Assembly: GCA_002748015.1 (NCBI GenBank)
Contig: PDRH01000003.1
Location: 1-25,243, forward strand
DNA: 25,243 nt
Direction of reading: 5' to 3'
Source of the DNA: Bacteroidota bacterium
GTDB taxonomy: Bacteria; Bacteroidota; Bacteroidia; Bacteroidales; CAJPTX01
Under the pieces are notes generated by a model. That model was not told where the DNA came from and ran no database searches. It saw nothing but the letters and a program-made list of their open reading frames with translations. Each line of letters begins with the position of its first letter. The stretch's first letter is position 1. A program made the translations under genes and the position numbers. Of the stretch, positions 7,692 to 14,701 are shown piece by piece.

Positions 7692-8642
7692 CTACCGATC
7701 GCCATCATACGCCTGGTCATCGTCCCCGCCGTACATTTCCTGCTGCCGCTCCATCTCCCGCGCCTCCATCTCATCCCGCTCGGCCTTCTTCTGGGCGGCC
7801 CGCTCCTTCAGCTCATGCTTCACCTCGCGCAGGAACTTGTCCCGGTCGTACTTCACCCGCCGGACATCCAGCTCATCCGCAATGCTATTAACCGTCTTGC
7901 TGATGGGAACCTCCCCGGCCACGTACCACACATACGTACCATCCTCCGTCTGCATCGCCTCCATGCAGCGTACACGGAAGTAGCGGTCGAAGGTCTTCTC
8001 GCTGATGTCCTCCAGCACCCCGGAGAGGTCGCCCTCCTGCGTCTTACCCTGGGCTATCGTCTCAGTCTGGTAGCGCTTAGCCCCCTTGATTATCGTCCCC
8101 ATGAAGTTCGCCCCCAGCTCCATCCGCGCATCCTGGCGAGCCAGCCCCTTCACCACGCGGCTCTCCATGCCCTCGGCCTCACCGAAGCCCCGGTAGAACT
8201 CGTCATCATCGTAGGACTGGTCCATGCATGGCTTGTAGATCAGCCGCCCGCCCTTCTCCAGGGTCCGCTTCCTCGACTGCCGCTCCTCGAACTCCCTCAG
8301 CTGCGCCTGAAAGCGCTTTTCCTCCAGCTCCAATTTGCGCAGCTCGTGCCGCCGACGCCGCTCGGCCAGCTCCTGGTCTGTAACAGAGGCGGCTTGTCCT
8401 CCCCCCTGCCCCTGGTAGCCCTGGGCTTGCCCCTGGTACTGCGGCTGTCCTTGGTACTGTTGCCCCTGATAGCCCTGGGATTGCCCTTGCGGTAGTCCCC
8501 CTTGCGCCTGGTATTGCGGCTGTCCTTGATACCCCTGGGGTGGGGGGTACTGCCCGTACTGCGGGTACTGCCTACGGCCGCATGAAAGGGTCAGAAGAAC
8601 GGCTATTACGGCCACCAATCCATAGTATAGTTTCCTTCTCAT
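7692..8642 (-). CDS. LPP20-like lipoprotein with Gln/Gly/Tyr-rich linker (copy A)
   Basis: The start is the ATG at 8642 (316 residues), which gives MRRKLYYGLVAVIAVLLTLSC, nearly the same signal peptide as its paralogue at 3539-4429; the open frame upstream of it lacks signal character. After the lipid-bearing Cys21 is a low-complexity linker (about 25-83) made of GYQGQPQYQ-type units, longer than in copy B. A strongly charged coiled coil follows (about 88-130). The LPP20-like domain (about 140-260) has FYRGFGEAEGMESRVVKGLARQDA and a strand TYVWYVAGEVPI. A second charged helix closes the protein. The role is unknown. The preserved order with VWA and barrel-like partners suggests a physical complex. 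Confidence 0.85.
   Translation of the reverse strand: MRRKLYYGLVAVIAVLLTLSCGRRQYPQYGQYPPPQGYQGQPQYQAQGGLPQGQSQGYQGQQYQGQPQYQGQAQGYQGQGGGQAASVTDQELAERRRRHELRKLELEEKRFQAQLREFEERQSRKRTLEKGGRLIYKPCMDQSYDDDEFYRGFGEAEGMESRVVKGLARQDARMELGANFMGTIIKGAKRYQTETIAQGKTQEGDLSGVLEDISEKTFDRYFRVRCMEAMQTEDGTYVWYVAGEVPISKTVNSIADELDVRRVKYDRDKFLREVKHELKERAAQKKAERDEMEAREMERQQEMYGGDDDQAYDGDR
8394..8570 (-). repeat. Low-complexity repeat coding Gln/Gly/Tyr/Pro units
   Basis: It codes for about 59 residues built from variations of GYQGQPQYQ. The DNA shows repeated CCTGGTA and TGCCC-like words. The paralogous gene has a shorter version (about 4270-4350), so repeat number has changed since duplication. Confidence 0.6.
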
Positions 8643-8653
8643 ATTGCTTCTTT

Positions 8654-8718
8654 TTTTAGTTGAAAAAAGATGCGACGGCGTGGGAAAGAGCCCGGCCATG
8701 CGCCGAGCTCCTTCCCAC
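8654..8718 (-). promoter_or_regulatory. Leader of LPP20 copy A: hairpin plus conserved U-rich block
   Basis: Arms 8680-8691 and 8707-8718 pair with one mismatch, and inner CGGC/GCCG (8693-8696, 8702-8705) extends the stem with a 5-base loop. About 10 bases after the stem on the minus strand is a block with ATCTTTTTTC (8654-8676). The block recurs almost unchanged at 4440-4462 before copy B. It could be a terminator for the upstream VWA gene or an attenuator. Confidence 0.5.
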
Positions 8719-8745
8719 GATACCTATCCCCGCCATGCCTATGCC

Positions 8746-10164
8746 CTATTTACCCGTAGAGAGAATCTCTATGAAGCGACGAGCCGCCTCCTGCATGGGG
8801 CCAAAATCATTATCCAGCGAGCTGGAGCAGTCCAGTACCATCATCACCAGCGCGCTGCTACGCTTGATGTGAATCTCCTTCGAGAGGTTCGGGTCGAACT
8901 CCACGTCCTTCTTCCACTTTTTGCCCGTCCACTTGTACATGGCGGTACGACTCCGATCGAGTAGCGTACCGTCGTGCACCTTCACCTCCCCGAAATTGAA
9001 TTCAAAGGTCTTGTGCTCCTCCTGGAAGAAGCCTACGGGGTTCGGGCTCATGTTCGACGACATGCCCCCGAAGGTAACCCCCGTCAGCTGCGCCCGATCG
9101 CGGTTCCGACGCTCCTTCACCGTCCCCTCTATGTAGTAGCGTGCCCGCTCCGGCTTGTCGCCCTCGAAGACGAACCGCACCTTAGTGTTTACGTCCGGAA
9201 CGGTAACAGAGAGTTTGATCTCCTGCGTCTGCGAAATCTTCAGCAGGTTCTCGGCTATCTCGTTGAACTTGCGCTCCACCTCTTCCATCCGGCGAACGGA
9301 GGTTACATTGCTCCGGGAGCTACCGATGCTCCCCAGCAGCCGCTTGAACTTCGCCGTTTCATCCTCATCGCTCTCTAGCTCCTTCCCGATGAACCCAATA
9401 GCGTAGGCATTCAGTTTCTTCCCGTGAATCACCGTGCTCTTGACCAGCTTGCTGATGTAGCTCTGGTAGGCCGCATCCGTCTGCCGCGAGGCATCCTTGA
9501 ACTGCGTGGATATGTTGTCGTTCCCGTCGGTGAAGGTCACCAGCGTCACCGAGGACAGGTCGCCCGGCACCCTCGTCGCCTTCATCCGCTTTACGGCCTG
9601 GTCTATGGCGTAGTAGAGCGCGGTCGAGCGATCCATACGCATATTGTCCACCTTCCCCTCGAAGTCGCTCTGGTTGCTCGGCGTGAGCAGTTCTATCTCC
9701 TTCACGTCAAGCTCGTTGTTGAAGCCCACGATCCCGAGGTACACCCCCATCCCCGTGGTGGAAGTGGGGGTGGGCTTGGACTCCCGGACGGGCGCACGCC
9801 CCGCACGCACAGATTCGGGGTAGGACATCCACGAGGCCGTCGCGCCATCCACCACCAGCGCCGGCCAGAACAGCACGTCCAGCAGCGCGTAGCCTATACC
9901 CGTGAACTCGCTCCTGATCCGCTGCTCCGAGCGCTTCCCATCCGCAGTCACGAAGGCGACATCCCTACCACCGTACGAACGCTTCACCTTCCCCGTGCAA
10001 GGGGTCTGCGGGCAGATGGTAACCCCGGTCTTCACATCCACCACCCGGCTCGGGCGCTCCGCGTTGAATTCCACCTTCTGCTTCGTCCCCCGGAATATCA
10101 GCGCGCAGCCGCTCAGGGTCATCACCACTGCGCCCAGCAATGCATAGCTAATGTATCTTCTCAT
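8746..10164 (-). CDS. Lipoprotein with circularly permuted VWA domain and inserted beta domain (copy A)
   Basis: The ATG at 10164 gives 472 residues with lipobox LSGC (Cys20). Residues 25-115 resemble a PEGA-like lipoprotein domain (GTKQKVEFNAERPSRVVDV, then a hydrophobic stretch GYALLDVLFWPALVVDGA). From residue 139 comes a VWA fold starting at strand 2 (GVYLGIVGFNN), with MIDAS Thr at T181 (RSTALYY) and Asp at D213 (LVTFTDGNDN), continuing to about residue 312. A beta-rich insertion fills 315-432. Strand 1 with the DxSxS motif (D445, S447, S449 in SALVMMVLDCSSSL) and helix 1 close the protein at ARRFIEIL. The paralogue at 4759-5586 lacks the insertion and joins the two parts by a few residues. 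This fits a circular permutation rather than two domains. Ligand unknown. Confidence 0.87.
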   Translation of the reverse strand: MRRYISYALLGAVVMTLSGCALIFRGTKQKVEFNAERPSRVVDVKTGVTICPQTPCTGKVKRSYGGRDVAFVTADGKRSEQRIRSEFTGIGYALLDVLFWPALVVDGATASWMSYPESVRAGRAPVRESKPTPTSTTGMGVYLGIVGFNNELDVKEIELLTPSNQSDFEGKVDNMRMDRSTALYYAIDQAVKRMKATRVPGDLSSVTLVTFTDGNDNISTQFKDASRQTDAAYQSYISKLVKSTVIHGKKLNAYAIGFIGKELESDEDETAKFKRLLGSIGSSRSNVTSVRRMEEVERKFNEIAENLLKISQTQEIKLSVTVPDVNTKVRFVFEGDKPERARYYIEGTVKERRNRDRAQLTGVTFGGMSSNMSPNPVGFFQEEHKTFEFNFGEVKVHDGTLLDRSRTAMYKWTGKKWKKDVEFDPNLSKEIHIKRSSALVMMVLDCSSSLDNDFGPMQEAARRFIEILSTGK

Positions 10165-10204
10165 GTATCTATGGTTTGGTTTACTAGTTCCCATACTTTC
10201 CTGT

Positions 10205-10885
10205 CTATAGCTGCAACGACACCCCTAGGCACGTTGCGCTCCCCCAGAACGTGGGCGAAAAGCGGGGCTTCCACTCCAGATGCATGCCCCAGCGCTCGCT
10301 GAACATCACCCGCAGACCCAGGAAGAAGTCCCCCGCGAAGTAGAACCCGAAGGTCTGGTCGTCCCCGTCCCCGTCATCGTAGCTGTCGTAGGAGTAGCTA
10401 CTGCCCGAGTAGTCACCTTTGCTACCGCTACTCCAGCCGTAGCCACCACCGTAGGAGGATCCCCCGCCGTAGGACGAACCCTCGCTGTAGCTGCCGCTAG
10501 GCTTGTAGTATCCCCCGTCATCGTCGTCGCTAGGGGACTGCCAGAGCCACCAGACCCCCATCCCGAGGTCGGACCCGAAGTACAGCGTGAAGTGATCCCC
10601 CATTCCCCAGTGGAGGGCAGCCCTTGCGCCGGCCTCATAGAGCCAGGGGCTGCTGCTGGAGGAGGCCCCCACGCCAAGGGTCCAAACCCCGCCCCCCTTG
10701 CCAGACACCAGAGCGTACTCGTAGGAATCCACCACGAGCGCCGAGAGGCCATGCGTGAGGCCTATGCCAAAGTTCATAAGGCTCTGCGACTTCCTGAATG
10801 CCGCCCCCCTTGCCCTGCCTGCACCGCCTAGCAGCATCAGGCCTATTAGGCCCAGAACGAGCCACTGATGATATCTCTGCTTCAT
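10205..10885 (-). CDS. Putative outer-membrane beta-barrel protein with Ser/Tyr/Gly/Asp-rich insert
   Basis: The ATG at 10885 gives 226 residues. The signal peptide (WLVLGLIGLMLLGGAGRARGA) is clear; upstream extension to 11011 is unlikely. The mature part has amphipathic Gly/aromatic strands (LMNFGIGLTHGLSALVV, HFTLYFGSDLGMGVWWLW, FGFYFAGDFFLGLRVMF, MHLEWKPRF) as in small outer-membrane barrels. Between them, residues 118-177 are a low-complexity stretch of Ser, Tyr, Gly and Asp with GSSYGGG units, which would be a long surface loop. The last residue is Leu, not the usual aromatic. The gene is the second of the envelope locus, 40 bases before the VWA lipoprotein gene. No known family can be named. 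Confidence 0.75.
   Translation of the reverse strand: MKQRYHQWLVLGLIGLMLLGGAGRARGAAFRKSQSLMNFGIGLTHGLSALVVDSYEYALVSGKGGGVWTLGVGASSSSSPWLYEAGARAALHWGMGDHFTLYFGSDLGMGVWWLWQSPSDDDDGGYYKPSGSYSEGSSYGGGSSYGGGYGWSSGSKGDYSGSSYSYDSYDDGDGDDQTFGFYFAGDFFLGLRVMFSERWGMHLEWKPRFSPTFWGSATCLGVSLQL
10355..10534 (-). repeat. Low-complexity Ser/Tyr/Gly/Asp coding tract
   Basis: It codes for about 60 residues including DDDD, GSSYGGGSSYGGGYG and SYSYDSYDDGDGDD. The acidic part could bind cations. The tract is in frame and flanked by barrel-like strands. Confidence 0.65.
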
Positions 10886-11051
10886 AATTCGTCGTTTAAT
10901 AGTTCTACATACAGTACACCTTTCGTTACCAGCTACCTGCGCATTCACACTCGCAAAGCGTAGGCTGGCAGGGGGGGTAAAATTGTAGGGATGGACTACC
11001 CGCCCCACCAACCTCCGCCATGTTATGCGCGTGTGAACGACGTGCGTGGCT

Positions 11052-11456
11052 CTACTGCCGCTCTAGCGTATGCACCTTCCCCTTGAAGGCGAAGCTCAGC
11101 TCGCCATCCTTTATCTCCCAGTATGATGTTCCAAAGTAGCCCTCCAGCTTCCCGTTGGACTCCCATTCGATTGCATATTGCGTCGAATTGGGACTGTCGA
11201 ATAGCTCGCCTGTACCATCGGCCAGCAGGGTCAGCAGCAGCTCGCCGTCCGACCAGTTCCCCACAGGGTTAGCCCCTACGGCTGGGTCTTTCTCCCCGCC
11301 CCCCTGGGGCTTTCCCGCAGGCTTCCCCTGCTGTGGGGTCTGCTGTACATGTACTGGTGGGCGGCGGGGCTTCTTCTCCTTCTCCTCCTTCTTGCACGCG
11401 CTGGCCCCGAGGCTAACAACGAGGGCCACCATGAGTAGTCTTACCAGTTTCTTCAT
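11052..11456 (-). CDS. Small lipoprotein, first gene of the envelope locus
   Basis: This 134-residue lipoprotein has lipobox GASAC (Cys21), a Lys/Glu/Pro/Gln/Gly-rich linker (22-66) and a compact beta-rich domain (67-134) beginning VGNWSDGELLLTLLADGTG and ending in HTLERQ. It is a distant paralogue of the lipoprotein at 1968-2354, which ends LEKQ and also begins its domain with VG-W. The two bracket the locus. The glycine-tryptophan start and repeated short strands recall lipocalin-like lipoproteins, but that is only a resemblance. Upstream is a -7 box abutting a tandem 7-base repeat, so this gene and possibly the whole locus may be switched. Function unknown. Confidence 0.8.
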   Translation of the reverse strand: MKKLVRLLMVALVVSLGASACKKEEKEKKPRRPPVHVQQTPQQGKPAGKPQGGGEKDPAVGANPVGNWSDGELLLTLLADGTGELFDSPNSTQYAIEWESNGKLEGYFGTSYWEIKDGELSFAFKGKVHTLERQ

Positions 11457-11549
11457 ATTCGCATAGTGTTAGAGTTCCCGGCCGGAGCCTTACGCTTACC
11501 CCACCTTCCTCCCCAGCACTCCAGCCTTGCCATTTGCCTATTTCCCTGA

Positions 11550-11590
<41 letters not shown>

Positions 11591-11936
11591 TTCCTATATA
11601 CTTGAATATAAGGTCGGTATAATCGTAGTTTGAATTTAGTCTAAGCTCCGTATAGCAGCCTTGTTCCTCCGCTTTGCTAATCGTGGTGTCTGCGTGGTAT
11701 GGTTGATGTGGGGGTAGCTGTTCTGCATATCGCTCCGTGCGGTCTGTCCGCGTATTAGGCGATTTGCTGCCCATCGTTCGAGGTAAAAACGTTAAAAATC
11801 AACCTCTCCTACCGTGGCCTAAATCTTAAATGTTAGTCCAAAAAACTAGTAAATAGGCCACTTTTCTACCCTTTTCCGGCTGTTTCACCGCCCCACGCCC
11901 CCCATTCCCCCTAGGAATCTAGGGTTTACCCTGCCC

Positions 11937-11994
11937 CCGCCTCCACTGCCGCTCCGAATTTCTCCAATGAAATACGGAGCGACAGCCTAGGCGG
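11937..11994. repeat. 58-base imperfect palindrome upstream of ribF
   Basis: It is symmetric about 11965.5. Paired segments from outside in are CCGCCT/AGGCGG, CTG/CAG, CGCTCCG/CGGAGCG and ATTT/AAAT, separated by small symmetric internal loops (20 of 25 positions pair), with an 8-base loop. No U-tract follows on either strand, so it is not an ordinary terminator. Confidence 0.65.
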
Positions 11995-12141
11995 AGCTAG
12001 CGTGTTTCGTATTTGAGTTAGGAATGGTTGGTTAATGATATGCGTGTGTTTGTGCGTTGCGGAGGGGCTTGGGGCGAGCGCTGGTTATAGGGGAGGGGGA
12101 AGGCCATAGCTTGTCGGGCTGTCGTAGTCCCCGCTAATTGC

Positions 12142-12149
12142 TATCTTTG
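12142..12149 (+). promoter_or_regulatory. Putative -7 box of the ribF operon
   Basis: It reads TATCTTTG (followed by C), an exact TAnnTTTG match 27 bases before the start codon. No TTTG is seen at the usual 19-21 base distance upstream. AAAGGA at 12161-12166 could be the ribosome binding site. Confidence 0.55.
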
Positions 12150-12176
12150 CGCATAATACTAAAGGATACGTAGCCA

Positions 12177-13121
12177 ATGGAGGTATGGCATGGGCCGGGG
12201 GAGGTGAGCTTTCAGGGGGCGATGGTGACCCTCGGTTTTTTCGACGGTGTACATGCGGGGCATAAGGCGCTGATCAGCGGGCTGCAGGGGATGGCCCAGG
12301 GCGAGGGGGCGCGGAGCGTGGCCCTGACGATGTGGCCGCATCCGCGGATAGTGCTGGGCAAGGAGCCGGGGAATTTCCGCCTGCTGACGGATCTGGACTA
12401 CAAGCTGCAGCTGCTGGAGGAGACAGGGCTAGATGCCGTGCTGATACTGGATTTCACGCTGGAGCTGGCGGCCCTGGGGGCATGGGAGTTCCTCGAGCGT
12501 CTTTACGAGGCATTGCGACCTAAGGGGATACTGATGGGCTACGATCACCGCTTTGGCCATGGGGGCGAGGGCGATTTCCCCCTCTTGCAGCGCTTCGGCC
12601 GGGAGAAGGGGATTGCCGTGCGGCAGGGGGACGCCCTGCGTATCGGGGAGAGGGAGGTAAGCTCCACGCTGGTGCGGCGGACCATATGCCAGGGCGATAT
12701 GGAGAGGGCGGCCACCCTGCTGGGGCGTGATTACGGCTTCCCCGGCGTGGTTGTCCCGGGAAAGCAGATAGGGCGTACTATAGGTTTCCCGACGGCCAAC
12801 ATAGAGCCGAGCAGTGGTTGGCAGCTCCTGCCCTCCTACGGGGTATACGTAGGCTACGCCACGGGCTGCAGGCCAGGGGGTGAAGAGGAGGTCATGCATG
12901 CCATTATCAACGTGGGCACGCGCCCGACGGTGGACGACTCGGGTATCCCCAGCGTGGAGGCCTACTTCCCGGAGTTCAAGGGCGACCTCTACGGCCAGGA
13001 GATGATGGTGTACTTCACGCACAAGCTGCGGGATGAGCTGCGCTTCTCGAGCCTGGAGAGCCTGCGGGAGCAGATCGGCCGGGACCTCGAGGATTACTAC
13101 GCATACAGAAGGAGAAGCTAA
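12177..13121 (+). CDS. ribF: Bifunctional riboflavin kinase / FAD synthetase
   Basis: RibF phosphorylates riboflavin to FMN and adenylylates FMN to FAD in the cytoplasm. The protein is 314 residues, the usual length. The N-terminal nucleotidyltransferase domain shows TLGFFDGVHAGH (residues 18-29, the HxGH-type motif), GYDHRFGHGGEGDF and SSTLVRRTI. The C-terminal flavokinase domain shows GRTIGFPTANI (about 200-210), the ATP and flavin site, and NVGTRPTV and VEAYFPEF further on. All signature motifs are intact. The stop shares one base with the start of gltX (TAATG), so the two are translationally coupled. A TATCTTTG promoter box lies just upstream. Confidence 0.96.
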   Translation: MEVWHGPGEVSFQGAMVTLGFFDGVHAGHKALISGLQGMAQGEGARSVALTMWPHPRIVLGKEPGNFRLLTDLDYKLQLLEETGLDAVLILDFTLELAALGAWEFLERLYEALRPKGILMGYDHRFGHGGEGDFPLLQRFGREKGIAVRQGDALRIGEREVSSTLVRRTICQGDMERAATLLGRDYGFPGVVVPGKQIGRTIGFPTANIEPSSGWQLLPSYGVYVGYATGCRPGGEEEVMHAIINVGTRPTVDDSGIPSVEAYFPEFKGDLYGQEMMVYFTHKLRDELRFSSLESLREQIGRDLEDYYAYRRRS

Positions 13122-14647
13122 TGGATAGAAAAGTTCGAGTGCGCTTTGCGCCGAGCCCCACGGGGCCGCTACATATCGGAGGGGTGCGCACGGCGCTCTT
13201 CAACTACCTGTTCGCGCACCAGCATGGGGGCGACTTCCTGCTGCGGATAGAGGACACGGACAGCTCGCGCTACGTGCCGGGGGCGGAGGAGTACATCTTC
13301 GATGCGCTGGCCTGGTGCGGCCTGCACCCCGACGAGGGCGTGCGGGAGGGGGGCGAATTTGGCCCCTACCGGCAGAGTGAGCGGCGGGAGATATACTGGC
13401 AGTACGCCAAGCAGCTGCTCGACAGCGGCTGGGCCTACGTGGCCTTCGACACCGCGGAGGAGCTAGCCGAGATGCGTGCAAAGGCCGAGGCCAAGGGGGA
13501 GGTCTTCGCCTATGGGCCTGCTACCCGGCGATCCCTGTCCAACTCCCTGAGCATGGAGGAGGGGGAGGTGGCCCGCCTGATGGAGGAGCGTACGGACTGG
13601 GTGCTTCGATTTAGGATACCGGAGGATGAGACGGTGGTGATGGACGACCTCATCCGGGGGCGGGTGGAGATGCAGACCTCCCTGCTGGACGACAAGGTCA
13701 TCTACAAGCGTGCGGACGGCCTGCCTACCTACCACCTGGCGAACATCGTGGACGACCACCTCATGGAGATATCGCATGTTATCCGTGGTGAGGAGTGGTT
13801 GCCCTCGCTACCATTGCACTACCTGCTGTACAGGGCGCTGGGCTGGGGGGATAGCATGCCAGAGTTTGCGCACCTGCCGCTCATCCTCAAGCCCACGGGG
13901 AACGGTAAGCTCAGCAAGCGGGATGGCGACAAGATGGGCTTCGCAGTGTTCCCCCTGGAGTGGAAGACGGCGACCGGCGAGGCCTACCGGGGCTACCGCG
14001 AGGATGGCTACCTGCCGAGTGGCTTCTTGAACATGCTTGGACTGCTGGGCTGGCATCCCGAGGGCGAGCAGGAGGTATTCACCCTTCAGGAAATGGTGGA
14101 TGCATTCAGCCTCGAGCGGGTGGCGAAATCGGGGGCACGGTTTGACCCCGAGAAGTCCAAGTGGTTCAACCACGAGCATATCGTACGAACCCCGAGCGAG
14201 GAGCTGGTCCCCTTCCTGCATGAGCAGATGCATGCCGGGGGGGTATGCTTCGACCCGAGTCGCGCCTCCCTGGCCATAGATATGGTGAAGGATAGGGTGA
14301 GCCTGCTGGGCGACCTGTATGCGGAGACCGACTACCTATTCCGTCGACCGCTCTCCTACGATGAGAAGGCCGTGAAGAAGCACTGTAATGCAGATACGCC
14401 CGACCGCCTACGGGCCATCTCCGAGTTGCTGGATGGCTTGGAGAGTTTTCAGCCGGAGCGGATAGGCGAGGGGATAAAGGGGCTAATCAAGGATAGGGAG
14501 TGGCCCATGGGCAAGGTGATGAATGCGCTACGCTTGGCTCTGGTGGGGGCTTCGCGCGGGGTAGACCTCGGGGAGATTATCGGATTTATTGGTAAATTTG
14601 AGGCGCAGGATAGAATCCGTGACCTAGCGAACCACCTCGAGGGCTAG
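13121..14647 (+). CDS. gltX: Glutamyl-tRNA synthetase
   Basis: GltX charges tRNA-Glu with glutamate in the cytoplasm. The protein is 508 residues. RFAPSPTGPLHIGGVRTALF (residues 8-27) holds the class I HIGH-type motif, and KLSKRDGDKMG (about 263-273) is the KMSKS-type loop. FLLRIEDTD and YHLANIVDDHLMEISHVIRG are further class I GluRS hallmarks. The C-terminal part (about 330-508) is the helical anticodon-binding region. The start overlaps the stop of ribF by one base. The gap to the next gene is 54 bases with only a small hairpin (GGCGA/TCGCC) and no U-tract, so read-through into the acyl-CoA ligase gene is likely. Confidence 0.97.
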   Translation: MDRKVRVRFAPSPTGPLHIGGVRTALFNYLFAHQHGGDFLLRIEDTDSSRYVPGAEEYIFDALAWCGLHPDEGVREGGEFGPYRQSERREIYWQYAKQLLDSGWAYVAFDTAEELAEMRAKAEAKGEVFAYGPATRRSLSNSLSMEEGEVARLMEERTDWVLRFRIPEDETVVMDDLIRGRVEMQTSLLDDKVIYKRADGLPTYHLANIVDDHLMEISHVIRGEEWLPSLPLHYLLYRALGWGDSMPEFAHLPLILKPTGNGKLSKRDGDKMGFAVFPLEWKTATGEAYRGYREDGYLPSGFLNMLGLLGWHPEGEQEVFTLQEMVDAFSLERVAKSGARFDPEKSKWFNHEHIVRTPSEELVPFLHEQMHAGGVCFDPSRASLAIDMVKDRVSLLGDLYAETDYLFRRPLSYDEKAVKKHCNADTPDRLRAISELLDGLESFQPERIGEGIKGLIKDREWPMGKVMNALRLALVGASRGVDLGEIIGFIGKFEAQDRIRDLANHLEG

Positions 14648-14701
14648 CATGATTAGGTAAAGGCGAATATCGCCCTAAGTATATAGATAAAAACAAAGGA
14701 T

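Noticed and set aside
7632..8495. 287-codon rightward frame opposite LPP20 copy A
   Set aside because: Leu/Pro/His-rich antisense of a Gln/Glu/Arg-rich gene; the leftward frame has a lipobox and a close paralogue.
9424..10302. 292-codon rightward frame opposite VWA copy A
   Set aside because: His/Arg/Pro-rich antisense shadow; the leftward frame has conserved VWA motifs and a paralogue.
11937..11994. FMN riboswitch for ribF
   Set aside because: The structure is a simple long palindrome; the conserved multi-helix core of the FMN aptamer is not seen, and the element lies upstream of the likely promoter.
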